Source of the DNA: Intestinimonas butyriciproducens
GTDB lineage: Bacteria; Bacillota; Clostridia; Oscillospirales; Oscillospiraceae
Direction: 5' to 3'
DNA length: 64,000 bases
Assembly (NCBI RefSeq): GCF_004154955.1
Contig: NZ_CP011524.1
Coordinates: 2,480,001-2,544,000 of the forward strand
A program made the translations under genes and the position numbers. The notes below the pieces were generated by a model. The model saw nothing but the letters and a program-made list of their open reading frames with translations. It was not told the origin of the DNA and did no database searches. Below, piece by piece: positions 42,146 through 50,574 of this stretch (position 1 is its first letter; each line of letters begins with the position of its first letter).

Positions 42146-42252
42146 CCGGACCTCGCCAAATCCACCGGAAAGGAGCTGTTGCCGCCGGTCAGACTGCAAG
42201 CTCGGGTTCCCCCGCACAACAAGAAATTTGAAGAACGGGAGGAGAATGGTTT

Positions 42253-43749
42253 ATGTCATTGGACAGTAAAATTGTAACCCCGGTAACCTCGTTGGAAGGC
42301 TGGTTAGTCGTCGCTTTTGTGGCAATCGCATTCTTTGTAATCGCTCTGTTTGCCTACAAGACCCAGAAGAAGGCGGACAGCACCGCCTCTTACTTTGCAG
42401 CGGGGCGCGGTGTGCCCTGGCAGGTCGCCTGCCTCTCATTGGTAGCCTCCTGGACCTGGGCCACCACCACCATGGCCGCCGGTGAGGGCGCCTATACCCA
42501 CGGCTTTGCCGCTTCCTGGTATTATCCCATTGGCGGCGGCATCGGTATCCTGATCGCCATCCCTATCCTCAACCGGGTCAGAAAAGTTATGCCCTATGGC
42601 CTCACCTTCCCCGAATTCATCCGCCGTAGAATTGGTCCGGGGGCGGGTCTCATCAACGCGGTCGGGTCCGTCGTTTTCCAAGCCTTTACCATTTGGCTTC
42701 AGATCGTGGGGGCGGGCATCGTCTGCCGCTCTCTTCTGGGCCTGCCTTTCCGCAGCAGCGCCATCATCATCGGTGTGGTCACCATCGCGTTTTCTGTGGC
42801 CAATGGCCTGTGGGGCGTGCTACTGACGGACTCCTTCCAAATTTCCGTCATTGTAGTAGGTATGTCGTTCATCTGCCTGTTTGGCTTGCAGCATATCGGC
42901 GGAGCTGAAACATTCTATAACTTGCTCTTAGCCAAAGAAGCAACCACAATGCCGCTGGTCCTAGACCCTATTAATGTGCCTGCCGCTATCGCCTACGGCA
43001 TTCCTTTCACATTGGGCTATATCGGCTACGGCGTCATCGAGCAGAATGTGTGGGGTCGCGTCTGGTCCGTGCGCACGGAGAAGGATTTCCTGAAGGCCTG
43101 CGTGGGCACCTCTCTCGCCTGGATCCCCATTCCTCTGATGTCCGCCATCATCGGTATGCTGGGTCTTGCCATGAATGTTCAGGGCGAGGTGGGCACCGAC
43201 GTGATCCCTCTGACCATTATGACTCTCTTGGGAAAAGGCGGTGCCGTAGTTGGCGCAATTGTCATTCTCTTCGCGCTGACCTCCACCATGTCCAGCTGTA
43301 TCTGCTCCATCGGTACCCACGTCGTCGTCGACCTTTATGAGCCCTATATCCTCAAGGGTAAAAAGGCCGATGAGAAGATGAATGTCAAGATCGGACGCTG
43401 GACTATGGCCATTATGGGTATTGTCATGGTCATTTCTACTGCACGCGAGATGTCTCTTATGTACATCAACATGTTTATCAACTGCGTGCTCCCGCCGCTG
43501 TTTATCCCCTTTATCTATGCGGCTTTCTGGAAAAAGGTCAATAAAAAGGGACTCACCCTCACCATGTTTATCGCCATGGTGGGCAATGTGATCCTGTCTG
43601 CTATGGTACTGGCCGGAACAGGCGTAGGCGCCAACACCCCCTATATTTATTCCTACGTGGTTTCCTTTATCCTTCCAATCATCATTACAGCTGTCAAGCC
43701 GGACGACCCCTTCGACTATGCGCTGCTGGGCGAGAAGTTCCATGTGTAA
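42253..43749 (+). CDS. Sodium:solute symporter (SSS family)
   Basis: 498 residues with ~13 membrane segments. Typical SSS features: FAAGRGVPWQVACLSLVASW near helix 2, GGGIGILIAIPILNRVRK, FPEFIRRRIGPG and a helix-8 segment ALTSTMSSCICSIGTHVV. SSS carriers couple Na+ to uptake of organic acids, amino acids or sugars. It follows the CoA enzymes by 107 bp and is followed by a short membrane protein, so it probably imports the cluster substrate. AGGAG lies nine bases upstream of the ATG. Confidence 0.93.
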   Translation: MSLDSKIVTPVTSLEGWLVVAFVAIAFFVIALFAYKTQKKADSTASYFAAGRGVPWQVACLSLVASWTWATTTMAAGEGAYTHGFAASWYYPIGGGIGILIAIPILNRVRKVMPYGLTFPEFIRRRIGPGAGLINAVGSVVFQAFTIWLQIVGAGIVCRSLLGLPFRSSAIIIGVVTIAFSVANGLWGVLLTDSFQISVIVVGMSFICLFGLQHIGGAETFYNLLLAKEATTMPLVLDPINVPAAIAYGIPFTLGYIGYGVIEQNVWGRVWSVRTEKDFLKACVGTSLAWIPIPLMSAIIGMLGLAMNVQGEVGTDVIPLTIMTLLGKGGAVVGAIVILFALTSTMSSCICSIGTHVVVDLYEPYILKGKKADEKMNVKIGRWTMAIMGIVMVISTAREMSLMYINMFINCVLPPLFIPFIYAAFWKKVNKKGLTLTMFIAMVGNVILSAMVLAGTGVGANTPYIYSYVVSFILPIIITAVKPDDPFDYALLGEKFHV

Positions 43750-43793
43750 CCCTTAGGTAAGCACTTACCTGACAATAATAAGGAGGTATTGTG

Positions 43794-43943
43794 ATGCGTC
43801 TGCCATTAATCATCTTCCAAATTTGGATGTGGGGCGTACCCATTTGGGGGCTTTGCGCCTTGGCATACTTGTTGTTTACCGTTCTCCGTGACGCTTCAAA
43901 GTTCAAGAAAGAGCAGGCTGCCGATTCCGCAAAAAAAGAATAG
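43794..43943 (+). CDS. 49-residue symporter small accessory protein
   Basis: One short ORF with AAGGAGG seven bases before its ATG. The protein, beginning MRLPLIIFQIW, is one hydrophobic segment (~5-31, rich in Trp and Leu) followed by a charged tail (RDASKFKKEQ). It lies 44 bp after the symporter. Small single-span proteins next to SSS carriers are known as symporter accessory proteins; function is inferred from position and shape only. It is too short for standard gene-finding cut-offs. Confidence 0.8.
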   Translation: MRLPLIIFQIWMWGVPIWGLCALAYLLFTVLRDASKFKKEQAADSAKKE

Positions 43944-43950
43944 CCATACA

Positions 43951-44040
43951 CCGGCCCGTGCGGCTCGGCTTTTCTGCGAGCTGCACGGACCGGCCAGGAC
44001 GAGTCAGGGCCCTCGCATGCGGGTGCTCTGACTTCGTCCT
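43951..44040. promoter_or_regulatory. Two tandem hairpins before the amidase genes
   Basis: Hairpin 1: 17-bp stem with one mismatch (43951-43967 with 43977-43993). Hairpin 2: 43998-44008 with 44027-44038, with one bulge. Neither has a clear T-run. They may end the symporter transcript or protect the 5' end of the amidase transcript. Confidence 0.45.
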
Positions 44041-44085
44041 GCTTAGACGCTCCCTCGGCGGAGCAATCTATAAGGAGTGACTGTC

Positions 44086-44292
44086 ATGCAGAAAGAACTG
44101 TCGGTTACAGTCTCATCGGAAGATCTCAGCGTCATGGGGGAAAAGCTTCTTCTCCCGACAGGCCAGGTGGCAGAGGAGGACATCCGTGCAAAGGTGGAGA
44201 GCTGGTATCAGCAAATGCTGCCTTTTATAGATCGTATGTCGGATCATAAATTTGACGATGTCGCTCCGGCGATTGTCATCTCCGTGAGGTGA
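44086..44292 (+). CDS. AtzG/GatC-like small subunit, first pair
   Basis: 68 residues, start ATG 44086 with AAGGAG eight bases upstream. It has the GatC-like pattern: an N-terminal helix with LPTGQVAEEDIRAKVESWYQ and a C-terminal tail. GatC-like proteins clamp onto amidase-fold partners; AtzG does so with AtzE of the biuret pathway. The amidase gene starts six bases after its stop codon. The pairing is the main evidence for function. Confidence 0.68.
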   Translation: MQKELSVTVSSEDLSVMGEKLLLPTGQVAEEDIRAKVESWYQQMLPFIDRMSDHKFDDVAPAIVISVR

Positions 44293-44297
44293 AGTCC

Positions 44298-45701
44298 ATG
44301 AAACATCAGGAACTGCTCCATCTCTCATTGGTACAGGCACGGGACGAGATCGAACATCTCACCGTTACGCCTTCGGAGCTGTTGGACGCCTATCTGGAGC
44401 GCCTGCACGAAAAGGAGCCGGCCTACAACGCCTATGTCACCGTCCACGAGGAGGCTGCGCGCCAAGCGGCCGAGGGGCTCACGGCGCTGCAGGCCGCCGG
44501 CCTTCCGCTGGGGCCCCTGCATGGAATTCCCATCGCGCTCAAAGACAACATCGATTTGAAAGGCTTCCGCTCCACCGCCTCCAGTAAGATCCGCAGCAAC
44601 CACGTCGCCTCCCGTGACGCTACCGTGGCGGCTCGGCTCAAATCTGCCGGCGCGGTCATCATCGGCCATACCAACATGCATGAATTTGCCTGGGGTGGGA
44701 CCACAGACAGTCCCCATTTCGGTGCCTCGCACAACCCCTGGGATCTGGAGCGATACTGTGCCGGTTCCAGCGGGGGTTCCGGTGCGGCGGTGGCCGGCGG
44801 CACCGCTTTGGGCGCCCTAGGTACGGATACCGGCGGCTCCGTCCGTCTTCCCGCAGCGGTCAACGGCATCGTGGGAATGCGCCCTACCATAGGACGTGTC
44901 CCAAACACTGGAATCATTCCCTGCGGCTGGACGATGGACACCTGCGGCCCCATGACCCGCTCGGTCCGGGACAATGCTGTGATGTTGGGTGTCATCGCCG
45001 GCCACGATTTCAAAGACCCCGGCTGCTCGGAAAAGTGCACCTGCGACTATACCGCCGATCTGGAGCTGGGCGTCAATCATCTGCGGATCGGCATGATTCC
45101 CCAGCTTATGCATAGGGTGAGCCAGCCGGACGTGGATGCGGGAGTGGAGGAGGCCGCCAACGTGTTCCGCTCTCTGGGTGCCGAGATCGTAGCGTGCCGA
45201 TTCGACTACCTGGACGACGCTATGACCGCCTGGCTCATCCTGAACTCGGCGGAGGGAAGCGCCTACCACCAGAGAGACATCCGGGCACGGCCCGAGGACT
45301 ACGGCGGCGATGTCCGCACCCTGCTGGCTGCCGGAGAATTTCTGCCCGCCACCTTCTACCTTCAGGCCATGCGTTTGCGCCAATGCATCATAGAGGAGTT
45401 TCGCGCCAAATTCCGCGAAGTGGACGCCTTTTTGTTCCCCACCATCCCCTGCACCGCGCTCAAGCTCAGCGAGCTCTACGGCGCCAGCAAAAGTATCCGT
45501 GATATGGACGCTTTCTTTACCTGTATCGCCAGTCTGACGGGTTTGCCCGCACTGAACATCCCCTGCGGATTGGATCATGAGGGCCTGCCGATTGGGATGC
45601 AGCTTCTGGGCCGTCCTTTCGACGAGGCAACGCTTTACCGCATCGGCGCCGCTTTTGAAACGGCGTTTAACCTCTATGAGCAGTTGCCCGCGTTCCACTG
45701 A
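44298..45701 (+). CDS. Amidase-signature hydrolase (AtzE/GatA-like), first pair
   Basis: 467 residues. Amidase-signature catalytic Lys in LHGIPIALKDNIDLKG and the Ser-cisSer-Lys core CAGSSGGSGAAVAGG with GTDTGGSVRLPAA. Such enzymes hydrolyse amides, with the Ser of the last motif as nucleophile. Start ATG 44298 (MKHQELLHLSL) matches the start of the second amidase (MTHQELLRLSL). The small GatC-like protein immediately upstream suggests an AtzE-AtzG type heteromer. Substrate unknown; it could de-amidate the compound imported by the symporter. Confidence 0.92.
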   Translation: MKHQELLHLSLVQARDEIEHLTVTPSELLDAYLERLHEKEPAYNAYVTVHEEAARQAAEGLTALQAAGLPLGPLHGIPIALKDNIDLKGFRSTASSKIRSNHVASRDATVAARLKSAGAVIIGHTNMHEFAWGGTTDSPHFGASHNPWDLERYCAGSSGGSGAAVAGGTALGALGTDTGGSVRLPAAVNGIVGMRPTIGRVPNTGIIPCGWTMDTCGPMTRSVRDNAVMLGVIAGHDFKDPGCSEKCTCDYTADLELGVNHLRIGMIPQLMHRVSQPDVDAGVEEAANVFRSLGAEIVACRFDYLDDAMTAWLILNSAEGSAYHQRDIRARPEDYGGDVRTLLAAGEFLPATFYLQAMRLRQCIIEEFRAKFREVDAFLFPTIPCTALKLSELYGASKSIRDMDAFFTCIASLTGLPALNIPCGLDHEGLPIGMQLLGRPFDEATLYRIGAAFETAFNLYEQLPAFH

Positions 45702-45765
45702 ACGGAACTGATAGCGCTCTTCTCTCCCACAGAGAAAAAGGAGCACCGCAGAAAGGAGCGTTTTT

Positions 45766-45972
45766 GTGGATCGAGTTTTCTTTTCTGTCACAGAGATGGA
45801 ACAGATCGCGGCGCGAATCGGCTTGCCGCTGGACGACGCCACCCGCGAGGCCACCCGTGCCACGGTAGAGGGATGGCTCAACGACGCCAACGATCTAAGG
45901 GAAGAGATGGAGAAACCGGAGTACAATGGTGTTTTTCCAGCTTTCATCGTATCCATGGAAGAGGGGAGGTGA
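45766..45972 (+). CDS. AtzG/GatC-like small subunit, second pair
   Basis: 68 residues, same length as the first. GTG start with AAAGGAG eight bases upstream. LPLDDATREATRATVEGWLN corresponds in position to the first copy's LPTGQVAEEDIRAKVESWYQ, although residue identity is low. It ends nine bases before the second amidase gene. The duplicated architecture argues for genuine subunits rather than chance ORFs. Confidence 0.68.
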   Translation: MDRVFFSVTEMEQIAARIGLPLDDATREATRATVEGWLNDANDLREEMEKPEYNGVFPAFIVSMEEGR

Positions 45973-45981
45973 ACAGAAGCC

Positions 45982-47415
45982 ATGACACATCAGGAACTGC
46001 TCCGACTCTCCTTGGCACAGGCACAGGTCCTGATCGCTGGAAAAGAGGTCACGCCCCTGGAACTGGTGGATGCTTATTTGTCGCGCATTGAAGAGACGGA
46101 AGCGAAATTTCGTTCGTTTGCTGAAGTCTATGCCGATGCTGCGCGGTCTTCCGCCCGCGCATTGACAGAGATGCAGGCTGCCGGGCGTTTTCTCGGCCCC
46201 CTCCATGGGATCCCGGTCTCTCTGAAGGATAACATCAACGTGAAAGGACTGCGCACCACTGCCTGTAGTCAGGTATATCGGGACAATTATCCCACCGAGG
46301 ACGCCGTGGTGGTGCGGCGGCTGAAGGCCGCCGGAGCGGTCATCATCGGGAAAACCGTCATGCATGAATTTGCCCAGGGCGCTACCACTGACTCCCCTAT
46401 GTTCGGCGCGGCCCGCAACCCCTGGGACCCTGCGCGGTTCTGCTGCGGCTCCAGCGGCGGTTCTGCGGCCTCAGTGGCCAACGCAACCTCCCTGGCCTCC
46501 CTTGGTACAGACACCGGAGGCTCCATCCGCCTGCCTTCCGGCGTATGCGGCCTGGTAGGGATGCGCCCCACCATCGGCCGGGTGAGCCTCAACGGTATCG
46601 TTCCTCTGGCCTGGAGCTTGGACGCCTGCGGCCCCATCACCCGCAGCATCCGTGACAATGCCCTTATGCTGGGAGTCCTGGCGGGTGAGGAGCCCGGTGA
46701 TCCGTCAACCGCCAAGCGCCCCGGCGACGATTTTTCCCGGACCATTGACCGCGGTGTGAAGGGCCTTCGTATCGGCATTCTGCCGGAGGTGTTGTTCCAG
46801 AAAGATCAGCCCGCTGTTGTTGCCGCAGTGCAACGTGCGCTGGAGACCTTCCGCAGCCTGGGAGCCGAAATCGTGAAATGCCGCGTGGACCGCCTGGAGC
46901 TGATGCCCAAAGCATGGTCCGCCGTCTGCTATGTGGAGGCCACCTCTTTCCATCAGAAAAATCTGCGGACATGCCCATTGGATTACGGAGATGACGTACG
47001 GGTTCTCTTTCAGGCCGGAGAGTTCATCTCCGGAACCACCTATGTTCACGCACAGCGGTACCGCCGGTGGCTGCGGGAACAGTTCCGCACCCTGTTCCGT
47101 GAACAGGTGGACCTGCTTCTCTTTCCCACGCTGCCTTTTACCGCAGTGCCCATTGGAGATTATGAACTCATCATCCACGGGGTAAAAGAAAATGTTTTGC
47201 CCCTGTCCGGCACCTATGTCTGCTATGCCCCCACCACCGGCCTTCCCGCGCTGACCCTTCCCTGTGGTCTGGATGAGCGTGGCCTCCCTGTTGGCCTCCA
47301 GCTTTTGGGAGACGCCTTCCGCGAGGATGTCTGTTACCAGGCGGGCGCCGCCTTTGAGTCCGTTTTCCACCTCTATGACCGGCTGCCCGGCATCCAGCCG
47401 GAATCATGCTGCTAG
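45982..47415 (+). CDS. Amidase-signature hydrolase (AtzE/GatA-like), second pair
   Basis: 477 residues. Catalytic Lys in LHGIPVSLKDNINVKG, then CCGSSGGSAASVANATS and GTDTGGSIRLPSG. It is clearly paralogous to the first amidase (many blocks shared, including VGMRPTIGRV) but diverged, so the two likely differ in substrate. GGGGAGGTG lies upstream. It ends the cluster. Confidence 0.92.
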   Translation: MTHQELLRLSLAQAQVLIAGKEVTPLELVDAYLSRIEETEAKFRSFAEVYADAARSSARALTEMQAAGRFLGPLHGIPVSLKDNINVKGLRTTACSQVYRDNYPTEDAVVVRRLKAAGAVIIGKTVMHEFAQGATTDSPMFGAARNPWDPARFCCGSSGGSAASVANATSLASLGTDTGGSIRLPSGVCGLVGMRPTIGRVSLNGIVPLAWSLDACGPITRSIRDNALMLGVLAGEEPGDPSTAKRPGDDFSRTIDRGVKGLRIGILPEVLFQKDQPAVVAAVQRALETFRSLGAEIVKCRVDRLELMPKAWSAVCYVEATSFHQKNLRTCPLDYGDDVRVLFQAGEFISGTTYVHAQRYRRWLREQFRTLFREQVDLLLFPTLPFTAVPIGDYELIIHGVKENVLPLSGTYVCYAPTTGLPALTLPCGLDERGLPVGLQLLGDAFREDVCYQAGAAFESVFHLYDRLPGIQPESCC

Positions 47416-47458
47416 GCTCCCAAAAGCTTCTCATTTCGAAGGTCTGGTTCAAAAACAA

Positions 47459-47501
47459 GAAAGCCTTGAAATCCTAGTGGTTCTAGGATTTCAAGGCTTT
47501 C
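47459..47501 (+). terminator. Hairpin after the amidase cluster
   Basis: Perfect 19-bp stem (47459-47477 with 47483-47501), 5-nt loop. It lacks a clean T-run, so terminator function is likely but not certain. Confidence 0.55.
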
Positions 47502-47526
47502 TCGACAGGCTGACCCGCACCAAAAT

Positions 47527-47699
47527 GGTGTGGGTATTTTTATGCCCCAATGCGATAAATAGGCTATTTCGGCAGACCGTTTTCCCCATCAAATCACACC
47601 CCAGCACAGTGGTTGTGATTTGGAAGGGAGGAGCCACAAAATGAGCGCGCTCTGACTCATAAAATGAGTCGGAGCAAGCGATATGACGCTTGCTCCGAC
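47527..47699. repeat. Dispersed intergenic repeat, copy B
   Basis: Shares with 11349-11645 four modules: GGTGTGGGTATTTTTATG (47527-47544), GCCCCAATGCGATAAATAGG (47544-47563), an AAATCACA/TGTGATTT inverted pair (47592-47622) and a GC palindrome with arm GTCGGAGCAAGCG (47668-47680 with 47687-47699). The order of modules differs between copies. It ends two bases from a minus-strand tRNA. Confidence 0.55.
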
Positions 47700-47700
47700 G

Positions 47701-47777
47701 TGGTACGCCCGAAGGGACTCGAACCCCCAGCCTTCAGAACCGGAATCTGACGCTCTATCCAATTGCGCTACGGGCGC
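47701..47777 (-). tRNA. tRNA-Arg (anticodon CCG)
   Basis: Acceptor GCGCCCG/CGGGCGT, discriminator A, encoded CCA, T-arm GGTTCGAGTCC, anticodon loop TTCCGGT giving CCG. Confidence 0.95.
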
Positions 47778-47806
47778 GCGCAATGCATCTCTCAATGCGC
47801 TAGATT

Positions 47807-47835
47807 ATTATAGCAACCTTTTCCGGGTTTGTAAA
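47807..47835 (-). promoter_or_regulatory. Promoter of tRNA-Arg(CCG)
   Basis: Minus strand TTTACA (47835-47830), 17-bp spacer, TATAAT (47812-47807), 30 bp before the tRNA. Confidence 0.75.
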
Positions 47836-47902
47836 GAGCCTTTTTTGCAAAAACCATGTGAGGGGGCGGAATGCCGCGCCCTCACATGGTTTTTATTTCA
47901 GT

Positions 47903-48424
47903 TTAATATGGAATGGTCGCCCACGTATTGACCCCTGAGAGGTCGGTAAAAAGAATATGATCCGGCGGCAGGAATGTAAAAATCGCAATTGCTCCGGCCA
48001 TCGTCACGGTGAGCAGAAGAATGATGTCCCTTACCCCCGTCCGCTCGCCCACACGGCAGAACACGCCGGGCAGAAGAAATCCTGCGGCCATCAGCAGCAC
48101 ATAGAGTCCCAGATCCACCGCCAACCGCTCCCCACCCAGAATGATGTGATAGAAGTACCCCGCGCACAGCATGACGACGCACAGCAGCAGGGCGGAGAGC
48201 ATCCACGGCGCACGGCAGCCCCGCTCTCCTCCCCTGGTGAGCAGCAGCGCGGCCGCCAGATAAGGCCAAAAGAAGATTTTCAGGTGTTCCCACAGACTCT
48301 CATTGACCGGTGCCAGCAGCGCAGTGACCGGATTCGGCAGCAGCACATACAAAAAATGCAGGCACGCGCCCGCCAGGGTGGTTACGACAAAGGCCGTCAA
48401 CAGCTTTTTTGGCAGCTTCCGCAT
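47903..48424 (-). CDS. Five-helix membrane protein with NESLWEHLK motif (DUF6512-like)
   Basis: 173 residues with about five membrane helices. The conserved-looking NESLWEHLKIFFWPYL after helix 1 is the mark of a small clostridial membrane-protein family (probably DUF6512); I cannot assign a function. No operon partner: a tRNA lies downstream and spoIVB is divergent. Confidence 0.72.
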   Translation of the reverse strand: MRKLPKKLLTAFVVTTLAGACLHFLYVLLPNPVTALLAPVNESLWEHLKIFFWPYLAAALLLTRGGERGCRAPWMLSALLLCVVMLCAGYFYHIILGGERLAVDLGLYVLLMAAGFLLPGVFCRVGERTGVRDIILLLTVTMAGAIAIFTFLPPDHILFTDLSGVNTWATIPY

Positions 48425-48696
48425 GGGTGATCCCTCCCTCAGAACTTGTCAATAGAGCATATGTACCGCCCTGTCCGGAGTATGCCGCATTTCCTTTTTT
48501 TATTTATTTAACAGAAATCGCCGCCTCGACCGGCGCATAAGCCCGCCGCCTGCCCGATTTCCAACTCTCACCATACCAAAGGTGTGTTTCATTGCCAGCC
48601 GCGCCGCCGCTTTTTTCTTCAGAAAGCGGCCATATTAAATCACAGCGGGGGCAAAATTGCTTCACGCTGTTTTCATTTTTTAAAAGGGGTGATATT

Positions 48697-49806
48697 ATGA
48701 GAGATGAGGAACAGACTCAGCCCTGGACCCTTTCGGTCCTCCTGGCCCTGCGCCTCCTGGCGCTGGGCACTGCGGCTGCCCTCTTCCTTCTGAGCTTCGG
48801 CTCCAGGGCCCGGGCGGAAGAGGCCGTGCCTGTGCTGGCGCAGGGGAATGCACAGCGGCAGTTGATCCCCATGGGTCGCGCCGTGGGGATCAAGCTGTTT
48901 TCCGATGGGGTGATGGTCGTGGGTCTGGCCGAGGTGCCAAGCTCCGACGGCGCTTCCACCCCGGCCAAGGACTGCGGACTCCGCCAGGGCGATATCATTA
49001 CGCATATCAACGATACCCAGGTGGACACCATTGAGCAGGTCCGGGATGTGCTTCAGGATCTGGAGGGAGACAAAATGAGCATCCGCGCCATGCGTGGAGA
49101 GAAACAGGTCCAATTCACCGCCCAGGCCGTGGCCTGTTCTGACGGCAGCTACCGGCTCGGCGCCTGGATCCGGGACTCCATGGCCGGCATTGGAACCATG
49201 AGCTTCTACGACCCGGATACCGGGCTTTTCGGCGCGCTGGGCCATGGCATCAATGATGTAGACACCGCTCTTCTCATGCCGCTGGAGTCCGGTTCGATCA
49301 TGTATGCCTCCGTCTCCGACGTAAAAAAGGGAGAGGCCGGTCAACCTGGTGAACTCCACGGCGCCTTCCAGGTCTCGCAGGATATGGGCGACCTGCTCGC
49401 CAATACGCCGGGCGGGATCTTCGGCACATTGACCGATCAGAGCCTTGTGGACGGTCTCGAACCCATGCCGGTGGCCGCCCGAAAAGAGGTAAAGGTGGGT
49501 TCCGCCACTATTTTATCCAATATCGCGGGGAATACCGTGGAGGAGTATACGGTTGAAATTACCAAGGTCTTTCCGTCCGGCAGTCACGATACCCGCGACC
49601 TGATGATCAAGGTTACGGACCCCCGTCTGCTGGAGGCCACCGGAGGCATCGTCCAGGGGATGAGCGGCAGCCCCATTCTGCAAAACGGAAAGCTGATCGG
49701 CGCGGTGACCCATGTGCTTGTGAACGACCCCACAAGCGGCTATGGCATACTGGCCGAACACATGCTGGCCGAATCCGGCCTTCAAACCGGGACAAAGGCG
49801 TCATAA
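48697..49806 (+). CDS. spoIVB: SpoIVB sporulation peptidase (PDZ + S55)
   Basis: 369 residues. N-terminal membrane anchor (~13-32), PDZ domain (~60-145, KDCGLRQGDIITHINDTQ), then the S55 peptidase with His in FGALGHGI and the Ser in VQGMSGSPILQNGK, followed by AVTHVLVNDPTSGYGIL. SpoIVB is secreted from the forespore and cleaves SpoIVFA to trigger sigma-K activation. Start ATG 48697 with AGGGGTGAT; the open frame to 48592 is not used. The next plus-strand gene is spo0A, as in other spore formers, with one minus-strand gene inserted. Confidence 0.95.
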   Translation: MRDEEQTQPWTLSVLLALRLLALGTAAALFLLSFGSRARAEEAVPVLAQGNAQRQLIPMGRAVGIKLFSDGVMVVGLAEVPSSDGASTPAKDCGLRQGDIITHINDTQVDTIEQVRDVLQDLEGDKMSIRAMRGEKQVQFTAQAVACSDGSYRLGAWIRDSMAGIGTMSFYDPDTGLFGALGHGINDVDTALLMPLESGSIMYASVSDVKKGEAGQPGELHGAFQVSQDMGDLLANTPGGIFGTLTDQSLVDGLEPMPVAARKEVKVGSATILSNIAGNTVEEYTVEITKVFPSGSHDTRDLMIKVTDPRLLEATGGIVQGMSGSPILQNGKLIGAVTHVLVNDPTSGYGILAEHMLAESGLQTGTKAS

Positions 49807-49852
49807 CCCTTCTGCCCGTTCCCACCGCCTTCTGAGCGGTCGGGGGCAGAGA

Positions 49853-49896
49853 AAAGGAGACTGCCCTGGGATATTCCCAGCGGCAGCCTCCCCTTT
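49853..49896. terminator. Hairpin between spoIVB and the convergent ModE-like gene
   Basis: AAAGGAG...CTGCC..TGGGA-TAT-TCCCA..GGCAG..CTCCCCTTT stem with small internal mismatches. Confidence 0.55.
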
Positions 49897-49927
49897 ACAG
49901 ATATCTTCCCGCCACAGCCTTTCATCC

Positions 49928-50296
49928 CTATTGGGTGCGAAAGGCTTCCCACGCCCTGCTGAACGCATCCGCCAGGCCGCTTCCCTCCTGTGAGAGACGG
50001 CGCTCCAGCCTCCGGTATTCTTCCAATAAAAATCGTCCCTCTGCCGTGAGTCTGGAATGTCCTCCGCTGCGCCCTCCGGTCTTTCGCTCCAAAAGGGGGA
50101 CCTTCAGAGTTTCTTCACACCGGCGCAGCGCCGTCCATGCCTTTGAGTAGGCCATTCCCATCCCGCACGCCGCCGCGCGGAGGGAACCCTCCCGGTCCAC
50201 CCCCTCCAGCAATTCTGCAATTCCGGGGCCAAAACACTTTTCTCCTCCCCAGAACAGCCGCGGGGAAAGCTTCAAGGTGAATGCCGCTTCCGCCAT
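49928..50296 (-). CDS. ModE/LysR-type single winged-helix regulator
   Basis: 122 residues. GSLRAAACGMGMAYSKAWTA and LERKTGGRSGGHSRLTAEG match the ModE N-terminal DNA-binding domain (wHTH with the conserved GGxxGGG-x-LT type wing). No molybdate-binding (MOP/TOBE) domain follows, so the effector is unclear. Such stand-alone ModE heads usually lie near molybdate or molybdopterin genes, none of which are here. It is inserted between spoIVB and spo0A on the opposite strand. Confidence 0.85.
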   Translation of the reverse strand: MAEAAFTLKLSPRLFWGGEKCFGPGIAELLEGVDREGSLRAAACGMGMAYSKAWTALRRCEETLKVPLLERKTGGRSGGHSRLTAEGRFLLEEYRRLERRLSQEGSGLADAFSRAWEAFRTQ

Positions 50297-50574
50297 TCCG
50301 GTCTCCCTCCTCCTGTTCTCGCCTGTATTATATCGGCCCCGCCCTCAAAAATCAACCGGTCTCTCGAACGCGAGCCCCTGATCTATCCGTTTGATCCGCT
50401 TTCTTTTCGGGGGCACTTTCGTATCTTTTAGACAGCACTGCAAAAATATTTTCCCATAAGCTGGAAAAAAAGGGTTGCGTTTGCTGTCTGATTGTGGTAA
50501 ATTATGGTCATGGCACAACCGAAAGGTTGGGCGCAAATCAGAGAGCAGGGAGTTCTGCTGGAAAGGGAGTCGAC

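Noticed and set aside
48620-48640. Sigma-G -10 (CATATTA) upstream of spoIVB
   Set aside because: A matching -35 could not be found at the right distance.
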